This document shows positions 23,567-34,630 of a stretch of DNA of 64,000 nucleotides, piece after piece. Source of the DNA: Hericium rajendrae. Lineage: Eukaryota > Basidiomycota > Agaricomycetes > Russulales > Hericiaceae. Every line of letters starts with the position of its first letter. The first letter of the stretch is position 1. The translations under genes and the position numbers were made by a program. Location of the stretch: the NCBI GenBank assembly GCA_033439255.1, contig CM065887.1, forward strand, positions 1,984,001 through 2,048,000, written 5' to 3'. The notes beneath the pieces are model-generated. The model was not told where the DNA came from and did no database searches. It worked only from the letters and a program-made list of their open reading frames with translations.

Positions 23567-23925
23567 CAGTTGTGTGTAGTGAATTCATATAGCACTGCGA
23601 AAGAGTGCAGTCCAAATTCCCCCAAACTCCAGGCTACAAGCAGTGTGCCATTGTCACACGTGCATATCTCTTCCTGCTACCAAGATCTAGTGCAAATTCA
23701 TAGTCTCGCATTTCGCATATCGCATCTCGTGTCTCAGGTCTCGCATGTCCTAAAGTCCCGCAAGTTAAGTGCGTCTGTTAAGGGTAGCAATATCCTGATG
23801 CTAACAGAATCCCGACAGGCAAGCGAACATGTGGAGGGGGCTATTCCATGAGGCACAATTGCTCTTTCCAGAGGAGCAAAGGCAATCGTCTGACGGTCAT
23901 GCTGAACATCTTATGTAGTTGAATA
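23455..23925 (+). repeat. Duplicated last exon and 3' flank of the KDZ transposase
   Basis: TCTGATGCTAACAG, then a coding piece and TTTCCAGAGGAGCA at 23455-23560, recur with changes at about 23797-23895, offset by roughly 340 bp. The second copy is past the stop and no longer in frame, so it is now 3' flank. Confidence 0.6.
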
Positions 23926-24017
23926 TGTAGCTCTGCGAAACACGAGTTTTAAAGGTCTCCAGCATGCCATTGATGCACACAGACACCTTGTCTGCTTTGA
24001 ACATCTAACGTGCACTC

Positions 24018-24121
24018 TATCCTCGCGTTTGTTCATCACATTCTCACGGCTGCTCATCTCATTCTCGTGACTGCTCATCGCATTCTTGTGGCTACTCGTC
24101 GCATTCTCGCGTCTGCCCATC
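24018..24121 (+). repeat. 21-bp tandem repeat, about five units
   Basis: Imperfect units of CTGCTCATCTCATTCTCGTGA. No gene recognised. Its AT/GC balance is ordinary. Confidence 0.6.
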
Positions 24122-24362
24122 GTGTCCTATGCCTCACTGGCATATCTTCATACTAGAATCTCGCCCTACTACCTCATGCCCTCTCTCAACCTCACTCTCA
24201 ATGCGGTGTTTGCATCCTTAGCAGCCCTGACCCGCAGTATAACATGATGCGGCATCCATGACAAAGACAGTGAGCACATCCGACAAGTCGTGCGAGACGG
24301 GGAGGATGGGATTAGCAGGATAACTGTCCCAATGATAGTGTGAGTGCGATTGTCGTTGTGTT

Positions 24363-24752
24363 TTGATGGCTCTGACGGTAATTCTGCCTAGTGTCACCCC
24401 AGCAGATGCCGACCCTACCCTGTGCATCAAATGCGCCATAGCACGAGCCAATGCTCCACCGTCACGCATTCCGATTCCAAGCAGTGGGTTGACATCGGCA
24501 AGGAGGGCACGACAAGTCTTACAGGAAGTGTTTGATGAGATGGAAGACGTAGTTGCTGAAGCGGTCGTGCTTGCGGAGGAGTGGGCGGAAGAGGCAGTGT
24601 CCGAATTCCACCAGATACTGGCAACCATGCAGGAGCAAGAGGTCATTCAGCGGGAAATGATTGCGAGCACAATTGCCGGGATGATAGAGTCCATGCGTGA
24701 TAGTCTGGATGGTTCGGAGGAGGGCGAGGAAGGGGATTCTCCGGGTGCATGA
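24363..24752 (+). CDS. Hypothetical 129-aa protein
   Basis: Unrecognised. A single frame with a CIKCAIARAN stretch, then a long acidic helical part rich in Glu (EVFDEMEDVVAEAVVLAEEWAEEAV as a likely coiled coil) and an acidic end. An opposite-strand frame overlaps it, so the coding call rests only on length and the helical composition. It lies between the KDZ transposase and the GMC remnant inside the 16-kb element. Confidence 0.3.
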   Translation: MMALTVILPSVTPADADPTLCIKCAIARANAPPSRIPIPSSGLTSARRARQVLQEVFDEMEDVVAEAVVLAEEWAEEAVSEFHQILATMQEQEVIQREMIASTIAGMIESMRDSLDGSEEGEEGDSPGA

Positions 24753-24839
24753 ATTATGATGAATCTTCTTGGTACTTTCTTGTTGCTCTCTTGCTTGTGA
24801 TGTAGAATAATGGCCAGTTGTGGTGCACAGTTTTGGCAT

Positions 24840-25839
24840 CAGGGCTTACGCTCACGAACCACCAAGTGACGCAGATCCTATTCACCAACGGCACCACCGC
24901 GCTTCACACCGCGCACGGCGTGTAGTTCCGCAGCAGCAGCAGCGGGACGACCTACACTGTGCATGCACGGTGTGAAGTTCTCCTCACGGCGGGTGCAATC
25001 AACATGTCTGCATTGCTACAGCTCTGTGGCATCAGTGCACTCGTCGACCTCGAAACTGTTGGATGCAATCTGCAGGAGCAGACGGTGAACGGTCGGCGTG
25101 CACGGGAAGGGGTTCAATCGTGGTGGGAATGGGCCGGCGTCGGACTGCATCGCGTATCCGAACCTGCAGCATGTGTTCAGGGACGAGGCAGGTGTGGTCG
25201 CGAGGGATATCAGTGAGCAGGTGGGCGTATGGGGGGTTTCTTTGACAAAATACACTTAGCACCGATTGTTGAGCTCTTCTATGACACTGGATACTTCAAG
25301 CAGGTGTTTTCCTGGATTAGAATGCCTATCAGCACTGATCGGCCTCTTTCAGCGACCTCAGTATCGATGTGTGGCAGCTGCTGCTCTTCAGCTGCGGCAA
25401 CGTCTCCATCACCTCGACGGACCCGTTCACCAAGCCTGCAGTCAACGTGAACTGCTCTAATGCCCCCTGGGATTTCTCTGTGCCGATTTCCGGTGCACGC
25501 CTCGCACAGTGCATCCTCAACAGCCCGCCCACTTCCTCTCTCAACCGGTGAGACGCACCCCAGGTACAGCATCGTCCCGAACAACGCTGACAGTGGCTCT
25601 GATGCAGACTAGGCAAATTGGACCACCACGTGGACGGCTTCTCCACCATCTCGCACCCGCTGAGCATGGCCACGATGATGCAGCGCGAGGTTGGCAGCGT
25701 GGTTGATGGGAGCCTGTGCGTGTATGACATGGCAAACGTGCACGTCCATGTTGTCAATGCAGGTGAGCACGCACCTGCAGAACACATATACGGCATCACG
25801 GAGAATGCCGTGGACATCATCAAGGCCATGCAGAACTAG
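24840..25839 (+). pseudogene. C-terminal remnant of a GMC oxidoreductase
   Basis: FAD-dependent alcohol/sugar oxidase family. Pieces in order: TLTNHQVTQILFTNGT, FRSSSSGTTYTV, ARCEVLLTAGAINMSALLQL (GMC signature 2-like), VGCNLQEQT, VELFYDTGY, and the C-terminal substrate/FAD region HHVDGFSTISHPLSMATMM...VVDGSLCVYDMANVHVHVVNA, ending ITENAVDIIKAMQN and TAG at 25837. The N-terminal Rossmann half with GxGxxG is absent, a TAG interrupts the first block and introns or frame changes separate others. It is non-functional debris near the right end of the 16-kb element. Confidence 0.75.
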
Positions 25840-26199
25840 TGCGTGATTGCACTCTTGCTGAGACACCCCGATAACGGATGTTCTTGGACTCGTTTCTAAT
25901 ATTGACATTTGCTTGGTTTACAGTACAGCTGATTTTTGCGGGACCACCGCCCTCGCTCCACCATAGACCTGCTCCAGAACATCTGCCTTCTGTACTAGCC
26001 GTTCTGTTGTCTCGACCCTGCGGTGCGTACCCCGTCTGCATGCTCCCTGTATCCCGTGCAATTTTTGCTCATGGCTGAACTTATGGCACTAGACTTTTAT
26101 CTTATCCAATAGATAAACATGCACACTCATCGGGGACAGGTTGTGCAGATATCACGATCCTAGTTCTGCATCGCGTTCGTATCTCGTGTCACTATGCTC
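25840..26199. other. Noncoding DNA before the right subterminal tract
   Basis: Downstream of the GMC remnant. No gene or conserved motif seen. Confidence 0.4.
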
Positions 26200-26575
26200 A
26201 TGCAACCTAGTCATGCAATCTACTTGTTGTTATAGTCATTTGATCTAGTCATTTGTACAAGTCATTTGATCTAGCCACTTGTACAAGTCATTGTAACTAG
26301 TCATTTAGTCACTTATATAAGTCGTGGGATGTAGTCATTATGATAGCTTCTAGTGTGTAGTTGTTGCTTCAAGCATCTAGTCACAAAATTGTATAGTTGC
26401 TACTTGTAGTTGGATTCTCATTCAAATAGTCAGTGCAGAAACTAGTCATTGAAAATAGTCACATTGTTATGGAACTTTTGTTGCTAATCTAGTCTACATA
26501 GATGAAATGAACAATCATATATTCTAGTCACCCGACACTAGCCTGCAAATTTGCTTAAGGCAGCCCTGATTAGGG
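26200..26575 (+). repeat. TAGTCA subterminal repeat tract, right
   Basis: About 18 copies of TAGTCA/AAGTCA, many as CTAGTCATTTG. They run in the same direction as in the left tract, not mirrored. Near the end a second ATTTGCTTAAGG motif (about 26548) faces the terminal repeat, so the last 60 bp is itself an imperfect palindrome. Confidence 0.6.
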
Positions 26576-26612
26576 GGTGACTAGCTAGTCACCTTGCTTA
26601 AGCAAAATCTAT
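26576..26612 (-). repeat. Right terminal inverted repeat of the 16-kb element
   Basis: GGTGACTAGCTAGTCACC followed by TTGCTTAAGCAAAATCTAT. It is the reverse-complement partner of 10296-10332. Confidence 0.7.
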
Positions 26613-26662
26613 CCCTACCCCACCTGCTGTCCCCTCTTTGTCTAACCATGTATCCAGGACCA

Positions 26663-27681
26663 CTACAGACATTCCAAGATGTGACCACATTTGTGTGACG
26701 AACGACTTGGTGTACTCGCCAGCATGCTTAGATGCTTGTCTGCATAGAGACGATATGAGGACAGATACTGAACATACAGCAACAGTACGGACCTGGCCTG
26801 CACATCAGGAGGAGCCTCCATCTTTGTCCACAATGCAGCATACTCCTCATATTGGGTCATCTTGTCCGGAGTAAGGTTGTTCATCACCTGACTCACTGCC
26901 CGGGAGTAGATCGCAATGTGGGCTTTGCTTTCAGGCTGCACACCACCAGATAGTACTTTGGCATGCTCCATGATGGCATCGCGTTCCATGTGCTGGACTA
27001 CAGCCTTGAGTGTCCATGTTCGGACATACTTAAATGAGTCCGCCTTCTGAAGCCAGTACCTGCCATGTTTTAGCAGCCACTCATGTATCAACTATATAGT
27101 GAAAGTGAGTTAGCAGCGACAGCTCATCAACAGATGCAGGCATACCCACTGGACCCTGGTCAACTCAAGACCCCTGTATGAAACATGGCCAAAGAATTGA
27201 CCATCAGGTGCCTTGAGGTCCGTAATGATACGACGTCGTCCAGCCTTCCCGGTCTCCTTAAAGGCCTTCAACTGTGTTTTGAGAAAGTCAATCTCGTTCT
27301 CCGACAGATCAGTCTTGACAGACTTGGACTTTTTCTGTGGAAGGGGACCTCTCGGCATTAAATTGAAAGTAGGAGGGGCAAACTGAGGGAAGGGGCGGAA
27401 GAAGGCAAACTGATCAGCAAATGGATTATAGTGCAGCGGAACGACATGGACTGACTTTTTTTTTGTTTTTTCATGTACATTCTCAGACATACAGTCTTCA
27501 AAGGCAACCAATATGATCCGATCTTTGTCCAATGCTGTACAGGCCAAATGAGGAATCCATCACCGGCAATCTCCTGCCGAAGCACATGTGGATAGCCAAA
27601 TGCTTGGTGACAAACCTCTGTCACATCAAAGACCGTGACCAACCAGCTTAACTTTCCACGCTGATCCTCATTTCTGCTCAT
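26663..27681 (-). pseudogene. Partner-family gene next to the TET/JBP-like gene
   Basis: Minus-strand pieces of the same kind of module as in the 12323-14532 gene: ENEIDFLKTQLKAFKETGKAGRR, then across a GTATGC...TATAG intron LIHEWLLKHGRYW and a helical region to about 26810. A first exon from 27681 (MSRNEDQRGKLSW) is in another frame and its link to the rest is unclear. The gene starts only 13 bp from the divergent oxygenase gene, so they would share a promoter. Its 3' end lies about 50 bp from the right end of the 16-kb element. Function unknown; intactness uncertain. Confidence 0.4.
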
Positions 27682-27693
27682 TCCTCAAGTGAG

Positions 27694-29129
27694 ATGTCTG
27701 AAGTCGAAGCAATCTCAATCTATCTGAAACACATGTTTCATTGCTATTTGGCTAACCACCAGAAGGTCGACTTTGCCAATCCTGCCCCAATCCCATACTG
27801 GATGCTGTCATCCAGCCTGTGCTGCGAGCTGGATTATATTGCCCAGGAGTTGATTGCTGCTTTTCTAAACCATAGTATGTGTATCAATTTGAAAATGAGA
27901 TGATTGAAAACTGATGTAACTTCAGTCCGGATGACTTGGGATGCACAGCGTTACACCAGCTGCATTCTGAAGAAATACACCGGACTCAACTCACCGACAG
28001 AAGCATCCCTACACCGGCGTTACCTGGGCCTAACCTGGGATACCAACAATACCTCGTGGCCTCTGATTGATGTCCCAATGACGGTCTCGGATACACACAC
28101 CAATCACCTGGTGTGGTACCTACCAGGTGTGCTGTCCCTGGAATGACAGGTGGCAACTTGCATTTGACATCACCTGTCATTGTGTTGATCAATTGCTTGT
28201 GCAGACCATCATGTTCAATGCTGCAAAGATCCTCGAGCCCTTCTTCCAAAGGAGCTGGACTGAAATTTACAGAAAGAATGGGCCAATGAATCCAGGACCA
28301 GCAGGATCGGGCATTGTCAAGTCCACGAAGCAAGCAGCAGGCTCGAGGTCCAAGGGAATGAGGTCCAAAGCCATGAAGTCTCTGACTCGTCATGCTCAAA
28401 ACCTTTATCATAATCCGGTAGTCTGCACCTTGCATCCTGGCTTTGTAGATTTGTCCCCAGCATGGTTTGTACTCAGCCATGAGGTATGAGACCCTTCCTT
28501 CTATCATCGATGTAGAATTCAGTGTGTACCTGGATTTCACTGTAGGACACTCACTTTCCCCTCTACACATCTGTCTCCCTCAAGACCCAGCGGGCAAAAA
28601 AATGGCTGCTAGCATTCCAGGAATCAGGCACGAGCATGAGTGCAATTCATGGGGTCATATACCCAGAATTACACGAGGCTGGCATATGCACGTTGGAATG
28701 GCTCAGAGATGTGCTGGAGTTTCGTGAAGTGATGTGCCACTGGACATCTGCATTTAGTGGTGTCTCGATCATCTCTAACTGGGCCACATGCCACATAGAG
28801 ATATGGGAGGTCATGTCAAATGGCCAGATCTCCTGGCGACAATTGGCACATATCCTGATGCAGAACTGTACCTTCAGAATCTCAACCTGAGGTTTGCATA
28901 CAGGTCTGGGACACTAGCTGCAGTCTGCTCAAAAATGGTAATCCATGCAGTCCCAGAATGTGAACCGGACAGGGTGTGTTATGCATTTTGGATGAGAGAT
29001 GCAGTGCACGAGTGCATGATCATCAAAGCACCGGACTGGTGCAATGACAGTCAGTTCAACATCCCATCCAAACCCGACGTAACGGACAAGTCATCGCAGA
29101 CTCAGGCATCATTACCTTTTTCATTGTAA
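27694..29129 (+). pseudogene. TET/JBP-like 2-oxoglutarate/Fe(II) dioxygenase, frame-shifted
   Basis: The family oxidises 5-methylcytosine or thymine in DNA, using 2-oxoglutarate and Fe(II). Exons include 27694-27879 (about), 27928-28128, 28208-28482 and 28546 onward. Conserved blocks: TNHLVWYLPG, TIMFNAAKILEPFFQRS, VDLSPAWFVLSHE, FSGVSIISNW, then the catalytic HxD in MPHRDMGGHVKW (His at 28794, Asp at 28800), LNLRFAYRSGTLAAV, the distal His in SKMVIHAVPE and the 2-oxoglutarate-binding Arg in DRVCYAFWMRDAVHE. The frame changes between SNWATC and HRDMGG, just before the metal ligands, so the copy is probably dead unless an unseen intron bridges it. It lies directly upstream of a KDZ transposase in the same orientation, a linkage known in basidiomycetes. 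Confidence 0.68.
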
Positions 29130-29285
29130 TCGCATATTCTTATCCCCGATGCTGTGAGATTCCTTGTGTCCCTACAATCCCCTTCCTCTGCTGTTCCTCC
29201 GTCCTCAGTTCTTCAGTACCATTTTCTTCAGTTGCTGGCCTGACTTTGCTCCCCCTTTCCAATATCCTCTTTACCGCTTTAATAG

Positions 29286-32200
29286 ATGCCACCCAGAGTG
29301 AAGAAAGGCCATGGCATACAGATCATCATGCAAGAAGAACTTGAGACTGGGCATCAGAAAGTCAGTCGGCCAGCGGCTCAACCCAAGCAAACCAAGGAGG
29401 CCGATGATGCCTCATCAGACCGGAATGGAAGCAGAACGTGTGCTCGTGCTAACAAAAAGGGTGATTCATCACAGACTACCCACCAAGGATCTACAGCCAA
29501 GGCCGATGGAGCTGCACACATCTCTCCAGAAGCTCCAGTCATGACTGAGCAAGACTGGGAGCTGTATCATGCCCAGTCACTTAAACTGCGGAAACCCCGT
29601 GTACGTCTCCAGCTTTGAAATTCATTTCTGTCCTAATATCATTCATGTAGACAGACCGAACATGGCTGACCGAATGGACAGACACTGAAGATGACTACAT
29701 TCACACGATTCTCCAAGGTGAGGCCCGAGAGGACACATGCATCACAGTGCAATGCAAATGGACTGCTTCTCCAGTCTGCAATTCTGCGCAAAGTGTTGTA
29801 AAAGGTGCCACAGTCATTTGCCATTCCACTGTGTTCAAAAATGGACCGGTACGCATTATGAGCCAGCATGGCTCAGTGAACTCGGCGTTCTCATATATCT
29901 GGGACATGCTGGCTCACGCTGTTCGTCTATTGCTGGGAATGGCCATGATTCAGATAGTGCAGAATCCAGGACAACTGTTTCTTCTGGGATGACTCCTCGA
30001 CCATCCAGCCATTCTATTCGAGACCTGAACCATTCATTCACAGCATTCCATTCACCATCAAGTTCTTCCTCCTGAGGCCCTTCACCCCCTGCCACGAATG
30101 ACATCCTATCAGGTTCAGAGGATGGGTACTCAGAGATCAGTAATTCAGAAGTTATGTCACGGGCTGCTACGACTTGTCCGCCATCTCCAAGTGAATCGAC
30201 TACCACCAGCAACACCAGCAGGTCACATATCCAGTCAGTCTTAGAGACCGTCCATGTTGGTAGAGGCCACCAGAAGGAGAAAGAAGGGACCATTTCTACT
30301 GTGACTTCCCAGGAACCCCACATTGATGACTCTGACACTGATACTCCAGCCACATCTATGCATTTACTCCCCAATCGTCGCATCACTAGTACTCATGGAG
30401 ACACAGGGGATATTGGATGATCAGCCGGGCTGGTGTCCGATGTACTTTCAGAATCTGAGGCTGAGTCACTATCAGCTGCCTCCAAATCCATGCGTGGCTG
30501 CCTCATCACATGACCTCATCACAGCCGACAACCATCCCCATCACCACCCACACCCTTATTATTAACCCGAAGGATGACTACACACTCACATAATGGAGCT
30601 CAGTCCAATGATGACCACTGAGGACTGGGGCCCAATTGTAGGACACCAAGTCCAGTGCCTACCATCCACTTTGACGAGTTCCAATGTGCTTCTGCCTACA
30701 TGGCAAAGACTGAACAGGAAGCCATAGAATGTGGTGTCTTCCAGAAGGACCAGCCATGTATGCTAGCTGCGAGCCTCCTTGATGATGATGATTATGTCCA
30801 TGAGAATGATGGAGACACCGATTGGGAGCATGTCAATGAGGAAGATACCTTGGCGGAGGCTGAACGTCAGGCCCGGAGTCAGAGGCTCCATGCTAGCGAA
30901 GATACACCAGATCATATCCTGACCATTGTTGATTGGTCCGGAGTGCACGAATTAGGAGTGGTGAACTGCTATTGCTCTACTGATGAACCACTGCACTGTC
31001 AACTCCTTTGGAGCAATCTATTTCCAGCATCATTCTGTCGGCCCCAGACTGTGTTCACATTCCAGGTGTTAGAAGACTGTCGTTTGGACAATCTTGAATG
31101 CAAAACCTCATTTTTCCAGTTCTTTGGAAAGCTCCGTCGACTAACCAACCCTGCCTTTCCAGATTCGGTTCCTGTTGCATTGCATGCCTTAACAGTTCTC
31201 TCATTGGCACTAACACATTCTTATAGGACTGTTATCGGGAACTTATGCAGTCTCTGTGGGTATGGAGGCACCTGCAGTATATGCGATGGCATGGTTTTGG
31301 TCATCGCACTGACATGCCAGGAAATGGAGACTTGGCATTATTCTGTCCCACATGTCCTCAACCAGGAGAAAACATGCTGCCTGAAGACTGACTGTGAGTC
31401 CATTATTTCCCATCCAGTTCTCTTCGTTGACTGCTGGTTTTCAGTGACCTCAATGCACATATACAAATGCAGGATGACAACTTTACTGCCCAGCTGGAGA
31501 AGATGAGAAGACTGGACAATGATTTCGCTTTGAGCAATGGCACCGGGTTCATGGTCGAGAGCAAAAGATACCATCAACATCTCCGCAGCAATCGGGAGGT
31601 CAGGCAAGAGGTGCATCAACTAAGTAGCATATTGCATTATGTGATCGGTAACTGTTTTGCCTGCAACAGCAATCCACATGCAATGACCACTGCATGGTGA
31701 ATCAAGCCAATGCCCAGAAGAGTAATTTATACTCATCCGGTTTGGGGTCTGCTGCCTGCATGCATGGGGCATTTATATCACACACGACAGTGGACTTTCA
31801 AAAGGGTGAACGGTAGGTGTATCTCTCTGTCAGTCCACAAAGATAATGTTGTGCTGACAGATAGTCTGCAGTCAAGTCAATATGGATTACTCTGTCTGCC
31901 AAGGGTTGGGGTACAAGTTGCAAGGTCTGACTACAGCAAGACTCTTGTATGACATTGCTTGCCAGTGGTTTGTCAATTTCTACTCACATGTGGACCGGAG
32001 CGAATTTTTGGAACTACCTCCGGACATGGAAATTATATCCAGTATTGGTATTTTCCACATCCATAGTCACCGGCAAGAATGCCTCGCTCGATTTTTACCA
32101 ACGTTCATTCTGGGTGCACATCAGGTGGATGGGGAGATGTTGGAGACATTGTGGGCTCCTTTGAACGAGATCTCATGAAGTACGAGAGGGATGTCTATCT

Positions 32201-33570
32201 CTCACAGGAGGGAGATTTTGGATGATCACATGAATGACTCAAATTGGAAGAAGCTTGTACATAGCGGTATGCATGTTTCAATCATTGTATGAGCTCCCTG
32301 ACCAGTACTGAAAGTCAGGAGCAGTGAAGTCATTGTGCAAGAAGTGGAAGAAGTCAGCAACAGGTCTCGAGATTGCTGAGACAGCATTCGCAGATTTTGA
32401 TCACACAGTGCCTGACGACGTCCATGATGGATGGAAGAAGATAGAAGAGACTGCACAGAAGAACCGCTTACGGGATATAAAAGCAATGGACGTATATGAT
32501 CTGCAGATCAACGGACGTATGCTCCCAGCCATCCTCAGCCTGAAAAACAATTGCTAATGTCATAGACAGAACCAGGAAAAGTGGAAATGGAAAACCGACT
32601 TGTGGCTGCAGTGGAGTCTGACAGGCTTCGTGGTTGCACTGCATGGATTCACTCAGGACTCAAGATAGAAGAGGCTCAGTGCGTTGTCTGATTTACCATT
32701 CCTTTATTCTGATGGAGCCAATGGTCATGTTAGGCTACAGCTGGCAGCATATGTCTGAAGCATTGGTAAAACTGCTACATTAAACCAGCAGAACACCATC
32801 ACAGAATGATGACGACAGCTGCAGACCCAAATTGATCAGTTTGAATGGCGGAGTCTGCCTTACATGTCCGAAGGTGAGGATTGGATCCCCGGATTCACTA
32901 TCGGAGGGATGATCAATGATGGCGCCAAATACGATGAACTATGGAATGACATCCACACTGAATATTCGAGACCTCTTATCGACGACGATGCAGCAATTCC
33001 ACCAGAGCACATTGCCCTTCCATTGCCCTCCACTATGGGAAAGGCACTGGCCACTACTCATGGACTTCACGGCATGTTGGAACAGGAAATTGATCTTTGG
33101 ATTGGGCAAATGAACGATGTGCTTAGTCAGCTCCATATAGCTCTCAGCGAGAAGGCATTCCAGTTCTGGACGAAGGTGCAGGCGGCCCACAGATCACAAC
33201 AAAAGCGGACAAGGGCTTGGGCAGATATTGAGACTACAGACAAGGTTGTCCAACAGCAGTGCCGTGTCTACAACTGAGCATGATGTGCTCTAAACAGCCT
33301 TGGACTTGCAGATTCTGACACATTGAAGACTTATAAGGTCTTGCACCGGTCGGACTTATGGGCGCAGACATTTGTCATTGACTCAAGCATGCGAGGATCT
33401 CATAATGAACCTCTTTCATGGTTCTGGAGACTGAGACAGAAAGGCGAGAATAACAGTAAATGGACAATGGAATGTGGGTCCGGTCTGCTGCATTCAACAT
33501 GATCCCTGTCACTGATGGAGAATTGTAGTTTATCGTGTTCACTGGCTACAATCTCAGGCCCATAGCTATG
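29286..33570 (+). pseudogene. Second KDZ transposase, decayed
   Basis: Starts MPPRVKKGHGIQ with a basic N terminus. The CxC2 module appears as CAKCCKRCHSHLPFH, then VQKWTGTHYEPAWL and LGVLIYLGHAG. Then an acidic low-complexity region follows, then DWSGVHELGVVNCYCS, ASFCRPQTVFTFQVLEDC, RYHQHLRSN, FQKGERQVNMDYSVCQ, LLYDIACQWF (catalytic Asp) and GAHQVDGEMLETLWAPLNEIS (catalytic Glu region). The C-terminal VYRVHWLQSQA exon ends at the start of a TIR-element fragment. In-frame TGA codons lie at 30073, 30418, about 30508, about 30619 and 32176; no TAA or TAG was noticed in the same stretch. It lies downstream of the oxygenase gene. Not functional. Confidence 0.75.
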
Positions 33571-33782
33571 ATAGTTATGATAGCTTATACTCTATGCTAT
33601 GGTAGCTATGGTAGCTATGATAGCTTATACCCTATGCTATGACAACTATAGCAAGCTATGATAGCTTTGCATAGATTACTTGACTGCTATGAGACTGCTA
33701 TGTACAAAAGAGGACAGCTATGGACCTAGGAAAGCTATATAGCTTACATAGCCTTATATACCAGTGGTAAATTTCTCAGATG
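33571..33782. mobile_element. Fragment of the TIR element family (one end)
   Basis: Runs of CTATGATAGC repeats and a right end reading ATTTCTCAGATG, which is the same terminus as copies 1 and 2. The left end lacks the CATCTGA terminus and starts inside the repeat tract, so this is a truncated or internally deleted copy. It separates the last KDZ exon from an orphan Tnp2 exon. Confidence 0.7.
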
Positions 33783-34121
33783 CCGTCGCTCATCAAGAGA
33801 GTATACCGGCGAGACGGAGCGTCGATCATCAAGGTCATCATCTTCTTGGTCGAAACCAGCCAGAGAGACATTGACAGGTAGGTCCAGGTACGAGCTCCCA
33901 TCAGTTGTGTCTTGCACTTCTCTGAGATCGTCACGCTGAGCATCAAGGTTTTCATCAGGCGAGTCAGGTGGGGGCAAGCGAGACGCTGTTGCATGGCTTA
34001 GTCCCTTGGCAGCATCCCTCTGCCTGTGACAAAAAGTGATGGATGACCCTTGCAACATCCTCCCTCCTGCGGCTCTGGAACATGACAAGCATGAACACCA
34101 AACGTGCCGAGATGCGGGCAT
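33783..34121 (-). pseudogene. Orphan N-terminal exon of a Tnp2-type transposase
   Basis: Minus strand from ATG at 34121: MPASRHVWCSCLSCSRAAGG with a WCxCxxC motif, TFCHRQRD, then an acidic Asp-rich stretch. The other Tnp2 genes here begin with comparable CxCxxC motifs (CPCKPC at about 34930; CKCSKC at about 45060). The frame runs out into the TIR-element end, so the rest of the gene is missing. It is not part of element 3, which begins 450 bp further right. Confidence 0.55.
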
Positions 34122-34568
34122 GGTGAAGGCACGGGGCTTTTGCCGAAGGCGATCTTCAAGAGCAGGCGATGAGGACTAGGAAACTACAACCAGACGTTAT
34201 GATTGTAGAAGATATAGGTGCAGAGGAGGAGATGTTGTGGAGGAGGAGGACAAGGGCGACGCGTAAGATAGCATACGTGCAGGCTCGACTTAGAGGAAAT
34301 TAGAGCAGACGCGATGATGTAACAGTATCACGTGTGAGAGAAAATATAACGGAAAGAGTGCTGACAGGGCAGCACGAGGAAGACTGGCGATTATCATGTG
34401 AAAAGGTAAGCTTTCCGCCAAATAAAAGCTGGCGCAATTTAAGGGTTTCTCCAGTGCTTCCCCAGCCCGGTTACTGGACGATGGATCTATATCTGTCATG
34501 AAATTCATCAACACGAAGGTCAGAATGGCTGTCAATATCATGCTGACAATCTAGCAGATCAATATGAC
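34122..34568. other. Flanking DNA left of element 3
   Basis: No gene recognised. By the target-duplication reading this stretch was once continuous with 58908 onwards. Confidence 0.4.
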
Positions 34569-34571
34569 GAT

Positions 34572-34630
34572 CACTGCGCGTCGACCCCAGATGTAAGAGC
34601 AGGACATATGCAGGAAATCTTCAAATGTCC
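34572..34630 (+). repeat. Left TIR and subterminal region of element 3
   Basis: Matches the reverse complement of 41660-41716: the GCGTCGACCCC block, GCAGGACATATGCAGGA and AATGTCC/AGATGTCC. Confidence 0.8.

Larger units (their letters stand above)
10296..26612. mobile_element. 16.3-kb KDZ-type DNA transposon carrying several genes
   Basis: The ends are a 37-bp imperfect inverted repeat (ATAGAATTTGCTTAAG at the left; CTTAAGCAAAATCTAT at the right; the inner half shares CTAGTCACC). Both ends carry TAGTCA-rich tracts. Between them lie a KDZ transposase gene that looks intact, a partner gene with a basic tail, a zinc-finger-like gene, a large unrecognised gene, an unknown 129-aa frame and two decayed enzyme or transporter genes. 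No direct target duplication is visible, so a rearranged composite of two family members is the main alternative. KDZ elements of basidiomycetes are known to be large and gene-carrying. Confidence 0.6.

Noticed and set aside
10296-26612. A direct target-site duplication at the ends of the 16-kb element
   Set aside because: Flanks CCCATTCA and CCCTACCC share only part of their bases; I could not support a duplication.
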